Source of the DNA: CBCXVS01 sp965178525
GTDB lineage: Bacteria; Tectomicrobia; Entotheonellia; Entotheonellales; Entotheonellaceae
Length of the DNA stretch: 8,492 nt
NCBI GenBank assembly: GCA_965178525.1
Contig: CBCXVS010000308.1
Span: 1 to 8,492 of the forward strand
Direction of reading: 5' to 3'
Below are positions 1 through 6,900 of the stretch, in pieces; position 1 is the first letter of the stretch, and every line of letters starts with the position of its first letter. Position numbers and translations under genes: made by a program. The notes under the pieces are model-generated. The model had not been told where the DNA came from, did no database searches, and worked only from the letters and a program-made list of their open reading frames with translations.

Positions 1-48
1 CCTGTTGATCTACTTAACCCTCCGCCTATTCTGCCAGGGGAACTTCGG
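1..48. repeat. Left arm of a perfect 48-bp inverted repeat bracketing the window
   Basis: Bases 1-48 are the exact reverse complement of 8420-8467. Just inside both arms the match continues weakly (a shared TAG after one mismatch) and then stops. The left arm starts at base 1, so the repeat may run on beyond the window on that side. No transposase or integrase gene lies between the arms. The repeat could be the terminal repeat of a non-autonomous element, or one member of a dispersed family at which assembly broke. The sequence shows the repeat itself; its nature is open. Confidence 0.95.
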
Positions 49-62
49 TCTAGTGGCTAGGG

Positions 63-494
63 TCACTGGCTTTGATGGATCTGCCGGAAGGCCGTCTCTA
101 AGAGTTTGCCCCGGTCCACCATGGAGGCAATCTGGTCCGTTGTATAAATACCCTCGAACGCTTCCTCGGCGGCCCACTTCAGCACACGGGGGTAGATTTC
201 AGAGAGAGATTCCATCAGCTCGTCATCGTTGAGGTAATGCCCACCGGATTTACGACGTTTGTTGCTCGCCGCAATACGGGAAAGAGCTTCATCGATCGAG
301 TTTTCCCAAGAGCGCGTAGAGCGCTTTTCAGCGGCTTGTTGGATGAGATGGGCGAGCAAAACCCGCATGTGACTCATCACTTTATTGATCTTGTCATCCC
401 GGCTCATCTCGTCCATCTCGTCGATGAGGGCCAGCGCCTGTCGGTAATCGCCCGATTTCACCGCCTGCCGCAGTTCGTCGAGTTCCTCAAGCAT
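63..494 (-). CDS. DUF29-like family protein
   Basis: An intact 143-residue protein. The start at 494 is chosen over the longer frame (ATG at 557) because AGGAGG lies 9 bases before this ATG and nothing similar precedes the longer start. The N-terminal half is acidic and helical (residues 1-45, repeated Glu/Asp and Leu). It is followed by a DUF29-type core: a helix with MSHMRVLLAHLIQ (40-52), then TRSWENSIDEALSRI (60-74), and a C-terminal region with YPRVLKWAAEEAF (101-113). The order 'small acidic helix, RVLLxHL helix, RSW' is what DUF29 proteins show. The family is found in cyanobacteria and proteobacteria and has no firm function. There is no signal peptide or membrane segment. The gene is the last minus-strand gene, 255 bp after the tandem barrel gene, so it may be a separate unit. 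Function unknown. Confidence 0.65.
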   Translation of the reverse strand: MLEELDELRQAVKSGDYRQALALIDEMDEMSRDDKINKVMSHMRVLLAHLIQQAAEKRSTRSWENSIDEALSRIAASNKRRKSGGHYLNDDELMESLSEIYPRVLKWAAEEAFEGIYTTDQIASMVDRGKLLETAFRQIHQSQ

Positions 495-503
495 GGTGAT
501 TGT

Positions 504-509
504 CCTCCT
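504..509 (-). promoter_or_regulatory. Ribosome binding site deciding the DUF29-like start
   Basis: Read on the minus strand this is AGGAGG, 9 bases upstream of the ATG at 494. It favours that codon over the in-frame ATG at 557, whose 21 extra codons also look unlike the family's N-terminus. Confidence 0.7.
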
Positions 510-749
510 CAATTGTGGGAAACGGAGTCCGTCCCCGATGCTTGCCACGTCACCCACTCGGCAGTGCCCGTTCGCTGACCCGCAATTGCTCGATCACAGT
601 TGATCACCAGGGTTTCGACTGGCGTGATCTGCATGGTTGTCGTTGTTCTCGCTTGGCTTGTGCACGGGATGTCCCCATTAAGTACCTGGACAAAATTAGC
701 TACATCGTTTTTCCAGAGGAAAGATATGAATGGCATTCTGTTCAGGCAC
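510..749. other. Intergenic region with no gene recognised
   Basis: This stretch separates the DUF29-like gene from the tandem barrel gene. I see no convincing coding signal. A 41-codon minus-strand frame at 509-634 has no ribosome binding site. A short direct repeat, GATCAC at 592-597 and 602-607, is the only local structure noted. No clear sigma-70 promoter or terminator was found, although a promoter for the DUF29-like gene would be expected here if it is transcribed separately. Confidence 0.5.
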
Positions 750-1424
750 TTAAAACGCCCTAGACGGGAAAATCCGCCGGTAGACGCCAGGCGACCCTGG
801 CGCGTGGCCGTAGGTGCCGCCGATGTAATCATGCATGCGGTCCTGGGCGCGCCGCTCGTGCCAGGGCTGGGTCTCGGGCACCATCTCGTGCTCAAACTCG
901 TACACGGTCATATACTTGGGCTCACCCTCCACCGCGTGGTAGCGGCGCACGGCGATGCACCCGGGCACCTCCAGGTTGGCTGGCGTCCGCACGGTGTCGT
1001 AGTACTCGTTGTACTTGGCTTCGATCTCCCCAGGCACGATCATACGGCCAACTTGGAGAGCTGGGGCCATGACGCGGCCCAGAACGTGGGGATCGTTCTC
1101 CTGGGGATAAATCTGCGTGCCAACGAGGCGCGAGAAGTTGCGCCCCTTGGTTGACAGCGAGATGCGCTGCGTCCACTCTGTGGGGTTGCGGCGGTAATGC
1201 TGGTATGCCTCCGACTGCACGGCTTCTACCGATTCCAGCTCGTAACAAGCCAAGTAGCGTGGCCCACCCTTCAATGCCTCGTATCGGGCGGCGTTCAGAA
1301 ACCCCGGCAGCTTGAGTAAATCATGGACATGTTCCTCGTTGTACCAGGCGTTAAAGTCCGCATCCTGCTCCGGGTCGATATCGACATAGACCATCAATAA
1401 CGCGGTTCCCTTCTTCTGTGCCAT
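750..1424 (-). CDS. Tandem dimeric alpha/beta-barrel (EthD/DUF4286-like) protein
   Basis: An intact 224-residue protein made of two copies of a ferredoxin-like domain. Repeat 1 (residues about 8-105) contains FNAWYNEEHVHDLLKLPGF (24-42) and RYLACYELE (56-64). Repeat 2 (about 125-220) contains the matching YNEYYDTVRTPANLEVPGC (138-156) and KYMTVYEFE (170-178). The pattern 'FxxWYxxEH, six or seven residues, PGF, then a YxxxYEL strand' is the hallmark of dimeric alpha/beta-barrel proteins of the EthD/DUF4286 type, which are often found beside catabolic enzymes. Two domains in one chain should build a barrel without dimerising. The first copy keeps the conserved His (EEHVH); the second has lost it (DTVRT), so any activity would sit in the first half. 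The ATG is preceded by AGGAG about 7 bases away. No signal peptide, so cytoplasmic. The exact substrate cannot be read from the sequence. Confidence 0.7.
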   Translation of the reverse strand: MAQKKGTALLMVYVDIDPEQDADFNAWYNEEHVHDLLKLPGFLNAARYEALKGGPRYLACYELESVEAVQSEAYQHYRRNPTEWTQRISLSTKGRNFSRLVGTQIYPQENDPHVLGRVMAPALQVGRMIVPGEIEAKYNEYYDTVRTPANLEVPGCIAVRRYHAVEGEPKYMTVYEFEHEMVPETQPWHERRAQDRMHDYIGGTYGHAPGSPGVYRRIFPSRAF

Positions 1425-1480
1425 ACGTGATCTCCTGCATGATATCGCTGATCAAATGTTCCGAACGGCAACGTTTTTTC

Positions 1481-1771
1481 CTAATACCACGCCGCCTTGT
1501 CAACGACGTTGCGCAGCGGCTCATCCGCGGCGAACCGGCGCGCATTATCAACGCGCAACTCAAAGCGGCGCTCCGCGATGTTTTCTGCGTCTCGAATGGC
1601 CACCAGCGCCAGATCATAGTAGCCCGGGGCGGGGCCAGAATGAAGGGTGCTGGGCGTTGTCGTGGCGAACAGGGCCGCCAGGTGATAGAGGCCCCTGCCA
1701 TGTGTCATCTGCGGGAAAGCGTCATCGCACGCCACAACGTGCCGACAACGGCACCAGAGACGAGCGTATAC
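1481..1771 (-). pseudogene. C-terminal remnant of a D-isomer-specific 2-hydroxyacid dehydrogenase
   Basis: The open frame ends with DNARRFAADEPLRNVVDKAA followed by Trp-Tyr and a TAG stop at 1481-1483. The ending 'N-RRF-AxEPLxNVVDKxxxY' is the characteristic C-terminal tail of D-2-hydroxyacid dehydrogenases, the NAD-dependent lactate/phosphoglycerate/glyoxylate reductase family. About 30 residues earlier the frame reads HSGPAPGYYDLAL, recalling the 'PHxxG-xPxYY' stretch that carries the catalytic His in this family. Further upstream the similarity is lost and a stop closes the frame at 1772-1774. The NAD-binding Rossmann domain and most of the catalytic domain are absent; a full protein has more than 300 residues. 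A short insertion (about DAENIAERRFEL) also seems to spoil the last helix. The only in-frame start is a GTG at 1735 with no good ribosome binding site. This is a dead gene fragment between two live genes of the cluster. Confidence 0.55.
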
Positions 1772-1781
1772 TCAGAGTCGG

Positions 1782-1801
1782 CCTGAGGCTTCGGCGTCAG
1801 G
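1782..1801. other. Hairpin just after the NHL gene
   Basis: CCTGA at 1782-1786 pairs with TCAGG at 1797-1801. The inner part closes on a GC/GC pair around a TTCG loop (plus strand), with one G-G mismatch. It begins about 16 bases beyond the NHL stop codon. No T-tract follows on either strand, so it is at best a message-stabilising hairpin or a weak terminator. Confidence 0.35.
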
Positions 1802-1817
1802 TCAGACCGATCCAGAG

Positions 1818-2839
1818 CTAGAGCCGGTCCCCGATGAAGATCGGCACTTGTTTGCGGTACACTTGGATGCGACTGCGTGCCGTCTCGGCGACAAAGATCC
1901 GGTTCTCAGCATCGGCCACGACCGCGGTCGGCCCCCAGAACCGCTTTTCACGCTCCAAACCCTGGGCTCTCGCCCGCTGTTGCCACATCTCGGCATTGGC
2001 GTCCAGCTTCTCCTTACCCCACTTGGACACCGTGGCTTCACCTGCCAACTGCATGATAAAGCTGCCGTCCGCATTGAAGACTTGCAGGCGCTCGTTGCGC
2101 CAGTCCGCCACGTAAATCACCCCATCCTGATCGACGGCGATGCCAGTGGGACGATTGAATTCCCCCTCTCCGGTTCCCGAGGCGCCGAAGCTCATCAGGA
2201 ATCGGCCACCGGCGGTGAACTTCTGGATGCGGTCGTTGCGCCAGTCGGTGACATAGACATCGCCCTCGGTGTCGATAGCGATACCCCAGGGCATATTGAA
2301 TTCAGCATCGCCGCTGCCCGCTGTGCCCCACTTGTCGAGGAACGCGCCATCTTTGCTAAACTTCTGAATGCGGTGATTCAGGCTATCTACAATGTAGAGG
2401 TTGTCGTCCTGATCCAAGGCTAGGCCCGAGGGGCGGTTGAGTTCCCCGTCCCCATCCCCTGGCGTTCCCCACTTGCCGATCCAGTCACCATCCTTGGTGA
2501 AAATGGAGATGCGATGGAACCATTCATCGCTCACGTACACATGGCCGGCGCTGTCAAGAGCGAGCGCGGTCGGCCACATGAAAGCGCCATCGGGAGCACC
2601 GGCAGCGGCTTGCTCAGCACTCAGGCCGCGGCCGAATTCGGTAATGTAATCCTCTCCCACGGTGCAGATGGTAATGCGCTTGCCGTCCGGCCTGGCCTCG
2701 TAGGAGCGACTGAGCACCTAAGCTGGTCGTCTTCGCCACGGGCGATGCCCACCGGGGCGCGGAATCCCGGACCGGAGAACTCGGCCCGGCCGATGGTATG
2801 GCTGTATTGTAATTGCACCGGGTGCATCTGTGTCGCCAT
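1818..2839 (-). CDS. NHL-repeat six-bladed beta-propeller protein, frameshifted
   Basis: Two frames must be joined to give the protein: codons from the ATG at 2839 (preceded by GAGG five bases away) to about 2718, and the frame from about 2717 to the stop at 1818. One extra base at 2717-2718 restores a 340-residue protein and joins GIARGEDDQLR to VLSRSYEARPDGKR, a continuous NHL blade. Without it the first frame runs on as noise and the second is closed by a TAG directly before the junction. Six blades can be counted: one spanning the break, four clear NHL repeats (RPSGLALDQDDNLYIVDSLN, then MPWGIAIDTEGDVYVTDWRN and similar) and a last one with GPTAVVADAENRIFVAET. There is no signal peptide, so the protein looks cytoplasmic. 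NHL propellers are scaffolds or lactonase-like enzymes; I see no catalytic metal site to decide. It lies 110 bp after DUF1501, as a likely operon member. Confidence 0.8.
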
Positions 2840-2842
2840 ATT

Positions 2843-2849
2843 CACCTCA
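2843..2849 (-). promoter_or_regulatory. Ribosome binding site for the true NHL start
   Basis: Read on the minus strand this is TGAGGTG, with GAGG 5 bases before the ATG at 2839. It supports the longer, frameshifted reading of the NHL gene over the truncated frame that would have to begin at a GTG at 2717 with no such site. Confidence 0.65.
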
Positions 2850-2876
2850 CAGAGCATGGGCTTTTCGGTTGCCGCT

Positions 2877-2901
2877 GCCCCGCCTTGCCGAGAGGCGGGG
2901 C
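2877..2901. other. GC-rich hairpin between the DUF1501 and NHL genes
   Basis: GCCCCGCCT at 2877-2885 pairs perfectly with AGGCGGGGC at 2893-2901 around a 7-base loop. On the plus strand it is followed by GCTTTTC, which would suit a plus-strand terminator, but no plus-strand gene precedes it. On the minus strand, the direction of the operon, no T-tract follows. It may be an RNA-processing or stability element that separates expression of the NHL gene from the upstream pair. CTTTTC also occurs before the hairpin (2861-2866) as well as after it. Confidence 0.5.
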
Positions 2902-2949
2902 GCTTTTCACACCACGCCAGGCGCTGTCGCCTGGACGTGCCCGTCACCG

Positions 2950-4089
2950 TTACGAGATGAAATCGAGCTGCTCGAAGCGGCCTCCAACGATGGGCTTGGC
3001 GTCCAGGCCCATCCATCGCTCCAGCAGGGTGGCGTAGGCGCCACGGAAGTCGTTGTTGTAGTGTAGGTCGCCTTCGAGTAATTGATCCGCTTCGAGGGAG
3101 GGATATTCCCCGTACAGCCCGCCCTGCACGGCGTCGCCGATCACAAAGGCGATGCCGCCCGAGCCGTGGTCGGTCCCCGAGCCGTGGTCGTGCACCCGTC
3201 TGCCGAACTCGGTGAACATCAGGAGCACCACGTTGTCGCTGGCGTTATGCGCTTTTAAGTCCTGGTAGAAATGGCTGACGGCGTTGGACACCTCGCGCCA
3301 CAAGCGGATGTGGGTTCCCAACTCGCTGGCATGGGTATCGAAGCTGTTATAAGGCGCGGTGGTGTACAGGACCCGAGTCCCCAGCTCGGCCAAATGCACC
3401 TGGGCAATGTTGCGCATGTATTGCGCTACGGTATCGCTGCCGTACGTCACGGTCGAAGCGTATTTCTGCGGTGCGGTGCTGAGGATGTCGGCCCCGCTCA
3501 GGGCATCCGAACCCGTTTGGGAGATGTAGTCCGTGACCAGACTTCGCCCGATCAGCGGCGCGTACATTTTGCTAAATAGATCCAGGGCCTCCGCCCGCTG
3601 CTCCGCCCCTTCGATGCCCGTCAACACCCCGTAGGTCTCCAGGTCCCCCACCGAGGCCACCGGCACCCCCGGTGCGGCCAGAGCCCTGGGGAGACCGCGG
3701 CCAAAGTTGACGCCGGTCAGGACGTTCTCCTGCTTCGGGTCGAGATCGCGAATGGCCCGGCCCAGCCACCCCTCCTCGCCCACTTTGTCGGGCTCACAGG
3801 TGTGCCAGATGTCCATGGAACGAAAGTGCGAGCGGTTGGGGTGGGGGTAACCGATGCCCTGAATGATGGCCATATTCCCCTCGTCCCAAAGCTGCTGGAG
3901 GGGCGCCATGGCCGGGTTGAACCCGATCGAATCATTAATGGGCAGGACCCGCTTCGGGTCGATCCGCACCGCCGGCCGGTTGTCCATGTAGAGTGGGTTG
4001 GTGTAGGGGACAATGGTATTGAGCGCATCGTTGCCCCCCGACAATTGCAGGACCACCAGCACATTATCTTTTTGATGATCTGTCATCAT
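2950..4089 (-). CDS. DUF1501 family protein (alkaline-phosphatase/sulfatase-like fold)
   Basis: An intact 379-residue protein. Family landmarks in order: a first strand with LQLSGGNDALN (14-24), YPHPNRSHFRSMDIW (81-95), the metal-site-like SFDTHASELGTH (249-260), and TEFGRRVHDHGSGTDHGSGG (293-312), which ends in the typical DHGxGG turn. DUF1501 belongs to the alkaline phosphatase/sulfatase superfamily by fold; its reaction is not established. The start is firm: AGGAGG lies about 5 bases before the first of two ATGs. Most family members begin with a twin-arginine export signal. Here the first core strand begins by residue 10 and no signal or membrane segment is present, so the protein is probably cytoplasmic. 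The gene follows the DUF1800 gene by 38 bp. DUF1800-DUF1501 neighbours are a recurrent pair in many bacteria, implying a joint role. Confidence 0.9.
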   Translation of the reverse strand: MMTDHQKDNVLVVLQLSGGNDALNTIVPYTNPLYMDNRPAVRIDPKRVLPINDSIGFNPAMAPLQQLWDEGNMAIIQGIGYPHPNRSHFRSMDIWHTCEPDKVGEEGWLGRAIRDLDPKQENVLTGVNFGRGLPRALAAPGVPVASVGDLETYGVLTGIEGAEQRAEALDLFSKMYAPLIGRSLVTDYISQTGSDALSGADILSTAPQKYASTVTYGSDTVAQYMRNIAQVHLAELGTRVLYTTAPYNSFDTHASELGTHIRLWREVSNAVSHFYQDLKAHNASDNVVLLMFTEFGRRVHDHGSGTDHGSGGIAFVIGDAVQGGLYGEYPSLEADQLLEGDLHYNNDFRGAYATLLERWMGLDAKPIVGGRFEQLDFIS

Positions 4090-4127
4090 CGAATCCTCCT
4101 CTTGAGGATGGAATCGTGAGTGGTGTT

Positions 4128-5503
4128 TCAGGCAAAGAGATATTCCTGGGTCGCGACGATCAACTGCAGCATCTGTCCCACCCGTTGGTCGAAGTCTTCT
4201 GTGCCGGTGCGCAGCTCGCCATCTTTCTGCGCATGCGCCACCAGCATGCGGTAGGTGTCATCGGGTAATTCATAATGACCCAACATCTCGAGACAACCCT
4301 GCACCAAGCGCTCGGCCGAGAGCGTGGAGCCCTCAGAGCCCAACTGGTCGATGATGGCTCGAATGCCCGGGAGATTGACGTTGCCCACTTGGTCGGCGGC
4401 GAAGTTGATGCGCTCGACCAGGGTGCCGCTGTCGACCCACTCCTTGCCCGTATGCCAGCCCTCCACCGTCGGCGGGTTGGCGAGATCCTGCCCCATGTAC
4501 CGCATTTCCGCCACGATGGCCGGCAGGCCGGGCTTGGGCGTGGTGAAATCGCCGACCAAGCGCATGGTGCCAACGACGGTTTCGACCGGGCTCTTCACCT
4601 TGGCGAAGCGCGCCTTCTTGAAGAAGTCGGCGTTGAACAACACCCGCAGCATGGCGCGGATTTCGTAGTTGGACTGAAAGTACGCCGCCTCCAGCATGTT
4701 GATCGCCTCCGGATCTTGTGGCGGCGTATCCTGCCAGGCTGGCACTTGCACGTCATCGGCGACGAAGAAGCGGTGGCCGGCTGCTTGACGATGATATCGA
4801 TAATGTCCTCGCCATTGAAGCGGCCCGTCTCACCTAAAAACGTCTTCACGCCGTCGTCATGGTCAACCGCGTTGTAGATGAAGTGAGAGGCATAGCGGCC
4901 GTAGGGGTAGCGGGGGACGGCGTTGGTGATGGTCCAGCCCGTGAAGGCGCTGGCGCACGCTTTGACATCGTCCTCGGTGTAGTTGGGGTGGCCGTCCATG
5001 CCCACCCCCATGGAGAACAGCTCCAGGAGTTCACGGCCGTAGTTCTCGTTGATCGCGTCCTTGTGGCTCATGCAATTGTCCAGATAGAAGACCATCGCCG
5101 GGTCCCTGGAAATCTCGAGTAAGATATCGCGGAAGCTGCCCAGGCCGAGGCGGCGGAACATATCAAATTCGACCAACTGTTGTCTGGGGTTTTCGCACTT
5201 GGAGTGGCCGGTGCATAAAATGCCGTGCCAAAAGAGGGCGATCTTCTCTTCCAGCGGGCGTTGAGAGTTAATCATGCGCCATGTCCAGTAGGCCGTGCCA
5301 CCGGCGAGTAACTCCCGCCACTCGGTAAAGTACCGTTCCATCACATCCATCTCGATACCATCGGGCTGGCTTTCGGGATGGAGCAGTTCCTCGACCGCGG
5401 CCTCGTACCCCTTGGCCGCCCATGCTTGCAACGCCTCATGCAGTGCGCCAAATCCGGCACGCCGCATGAGGTGCGCCATCAAAGCAATACCGTTGTCTGC
5501 CAT
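4128..5503 (-). CDS. DUF1800 family protein, frameshifted
   Basis: The N-terminal part (5503 to about 4777) has LMRRAGFGALHEAL (12-25), KIALFWHGILCTGH (87-100), INENYGRELLELFSMGVG (151-168) and YTEDDVKACASAFTGW (175-190), all hallmarks of DUF1800. It runs into nonsense after IIVKQPA. The C-terminal part continues in another frame as HRFFVADD and then YEIRAMLRVLFNADFF, SPVETVVGTMRL and ANPPTVEGWHTGKEW, the usual second half, ending at 4128. Adding one base at 4775-4776 joins them into 458 residues, a normal family length. The ATG at 5503 has GGAGG about 7 bases upstream. No signal peptide is visible, although many homologues are exported. The function is unknown; it is co-transcribed with DUF1501. 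If the shift is real, the second half could be made only from an internal start (the frame's first ATG-like codon lies near 4751, without a clear ribosome site), so the protein would be inactive. Confidence 0.85.
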
Positions 5504-5571
5504 AGCTTATCCTCCACTTGATCAGGAACCTAACGCATACGGCTGAGCGACAGCTTGGCCTCGCGAGACGT

Positions 5572-5584
5572 GGGGCACGGCCCC
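5572..5584. other. Small hairpin abutting the CoA-transferase stop codon
   Basis: GGGGC at 5572-5576 pairs with GCCCC at 5580-5584 around a 3-base loop, directly beside the stop codon at 5585. A self-complementary CTCGCGAG lies at 5560-5567. There is no T-tract, so I do not call a terminator. It may only pause or stabilise the message ahead of the DUF1800 gene. Confidence 0.3.
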
Positions 5585-6799
5585 TCAGATCACGTCTTGG
5601 GCTTTGAGGTCCTCCAGGTCATGCGTCGTAAAACCGAGCCATTCGGCATAGACCTCGGCGTTGTGCTCGCCGAGTAGCGGGGCACGGTCCACCCCGACGT
5701 GCGAGTCGGACATCTTTACCGGCCACCCGGGCAGGGTGAACTTGCCGCGCTTGGGATGGTCGACGGTGACGATCATCTCACGCTGCTGCAGGGCCGGATC
5801 TTGCGTGATCTCCAGCGTGTCATAGACCGCCCCGGCCGGGACGCCGGCGTCGCCCAGGGTTTGCATGACCTCTTGCTTGGTGCGGCTCTGCGTAAACTCG
5901 GTCAGGAGGCGGTCCACTTCGTCGTGGTTGTTCCAGCGCTTTTGCGGCGCGTTGAAGCGCTCGTCACCGATCAGATCTTCGCGGTCAATGGCCTTCAGGA
6001 GCCGATCCCAGTGCCGGTTGCCGGCGCGGCTGGTGTAGATGAAACAGTAGTCGTTGAGGCCGCCCCCCTTGCACGGGTAGAGACCGCTAGGGGCCGTCGT
6101 CCCCAGGGCACTGCGGTTGCCTGAGCGCACGGCCGCCGTACCGGTCGCGGCCTGGCGCGCGAAGGCGATGCGACTGAAGTTGATGACCGCATCCTGCATG
6201 GCCACCTGGATGTGCTGGCCGGAGCCGGTGCGCTCGCGCTGGTGCAGGGCGCCGAGGATACCAATGGCGCAGTGCAACCCCGTGCCCGTGTCGCCGATGG
6301 TCGGACCGGGTTTGAGCGGTTCTGTCTCCGTTGTGCCGGTGAGGCTAAGAGACCCTCCCACGGATTGGGCGATCATGTCGAAGCTCACGTAGTTCTCGTA
6401 TGGCCCCGTACCGAAACCCTTGATCTGCGCGTAGATAATGCGGGGATTGATCTCCCGGACGACGTCGTAGCCAAAGCCCAGCCGTTCAATCGCGCCCGGG
6501 GCAAAATTCTCGATCATGACGTCGGCCTTCTTCAGCATCTCGGTAAAGATTTGGGAGCCGCGCGGGCTGCGGAGATTCAGGGTAATGCTGCGCTTGTTGG
6601 CGTTGAGAAGCATGAAGTAGGGCGAATCCATACCCTCCTGGTCGGCAGACGCATTACGCCCCTGATCGCCGCCGTTGGGATTCTCGACCTTGATGATGTC
6701 AGCGCCCATCCAGGCGAGCGCCTCGGTGCACGATGTTCCGGCCTCGAACTGGGTCAGATCGAGTACCTTGATGTCTGCTAACGCTGTCTGCTGCGACAT
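5585..6799 (-). CDS. CaiB/BaiF family (class III) CoA-transferase
   Basis: An intact 404-residue enzyme, the usual length for the family. Class III CoA-transferases move CoA from a donor thioester to a carboxylic acid. Visible landmarks: KVLDLTQFEAGTSCTEALAW (11-30), MGADIIKVENPNGGD (31-45), the NKRSITLNL stretch (68-76), MIENFAPGAIERLGFGY (95-111), FGTGPYENYVSFDMIAQSVG (129-148), and GDTGTGLHCAIGILGALHQR (169-188), whose Asp170 matches the catalytic aspartate of formyl-CoA transferase. It ends with DAGVPAGAVYD and a PLLGEHNAEV tail. The start at 6799 is preferred to the in-frame ATG at 6859 because AGGAGG lies 9 bases before it and homology begins here. Substrates cannot be read from sequence; family members act on formate, oxalate, carnitine, succinate or aromatic acids. 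It is the first gene of the minus cluster, 81 bp ahead of DUF1800, and the likely metabolic anchor of the operon. Confidence 0.93.
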   Translation of the reverse strand: MSQQTALADIKVLDLTQFEAGTSCTEALAWMGADIIKVENPNGGDQGRNASADQEGMDSPYFMLLNANKRSITLNLRSPRGSQIFTEMLKKADVMIENFAPGAIERLGFGYDVVREINPRIIYAQIKGFGTGPYENYVSFDMIAQSVGGSLSLTGTTETEPLKPGPTIGDTGTGLHCAIGILGALHQRERTGSGQHIQVAMQDAVINFSRIAFARQAATGTAAVRSGNRSALGTTAPSGLYPCKGGGLNDYCFIYTSRAGNRHWDRLLKAIDREDLIGDERFNAPQKRWNNHDEVDRLLTEFTQSRTKQEVMQTLGDAGVPAGAVYDTLEITQDPALQQREMIVTVDHPKRGKFTLPGWPVKMSDSHVGVDRAPLLGEHNAEVYAEWLGFTTHDLEDLKAQDVI

Positions 6800-6807
6800 G
6801 TCGCAAA

Positions 6808-6814
6808 CCCTCCT
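6808..6814 (-). promoter_or_regulatory. Ribosome binding site deciding the CoA-transferase start
   Basis: On the minus strand this is AGGAGGG, 8 bases before the ATG at 6799. It marks that codon as the start; the 20 residues encoded upstream to 6859 look non-homologous. Confidence 0.75.
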
Positions 6815-6866
6815 ATGGGAACGAACTGTCGGGGGAGTCGCATCGACGGATGAGATCAAATACCGG

Positions 6867-6884
6867 CATGTTGTATACCATACA
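6867..6884. promoter_or_regulatory. Candidate GntR-type operator
   Basis: TGTAT-ACC-ATACA (6872-6884) is an inverted repeat around a GTATAC core (6873-6878). FCD-subfamily GntR regulators commonly bind sites of the form T-GTATAC-A, and they often control organic-acid and CoA-thioester pathways. The site overlaps the candidate -10 box of the CoA-transferase operon, where a repressor would act. No GntR gene is in the window, so the regulator is inferred. The half CATGTTGTA (6867-6875) recurs inverted at 7022-7030. Confidence 0.45.
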
Positions 6885-6900
6885 TCTAGGACGTGTGCAA
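6872..6900 (-). promoter_or_regulatory. Candidate sigma-70 promoter of the minus-strand operon
   Basis: On the minus strand TTGCAC (6900-6895) is followed after 17 bases by TATACA (6877-6872). The -10 matches the consensus at four of six bases, the -35 at three. The spacing is ideal and the position leaves a leader of about 65 bases before the CoA-transferase start. It coincides with the palindromic operator. Confidence 0.4.

Noticed and set aside
5..232. Plus-strand frame reading out of the left repeat arm
   Set aside because: It lacks a ribosome site, has no recognisable motif, and most of it is antisense to the DUF29-like gene.
509..634. Small minus-strand frame starting MQITPVETLVINCDRA
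   Set aside because: No ribosome binding site before the ATG, no recognisable family, and it lies in a plain intergenic stretch.
600..1154. Plus-strand open frame of 184 codons
   Set aside because: Its larger part is antisense to the tandem barrel gene, and it has no homologous-looking sequence.
1848..2423. Plus-strand open frame of 191 codons
   Set aside because: Its periodic sequence mirrors the NHL repeats on the opposite strand; it is their shadow.
2711..2725. Programmed frameshift at CTTAGG in the NHL gene, similar to the yeast Ty1 +1 shift site
   Set aside because: The shift needed to join the frames is the other direction (-1), and a +1 shift at CTT would enter the third, wrong frame. 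No slippery heptamer is present, so a lost base is simpler.
6212..6781. Long plus-strand open frame of 189 codons
   Set aside because: It is antisense to the well-supported CoA-transferase, has no ribosome site and shows no protein-like motif; GC-rich third positions create such shadows.
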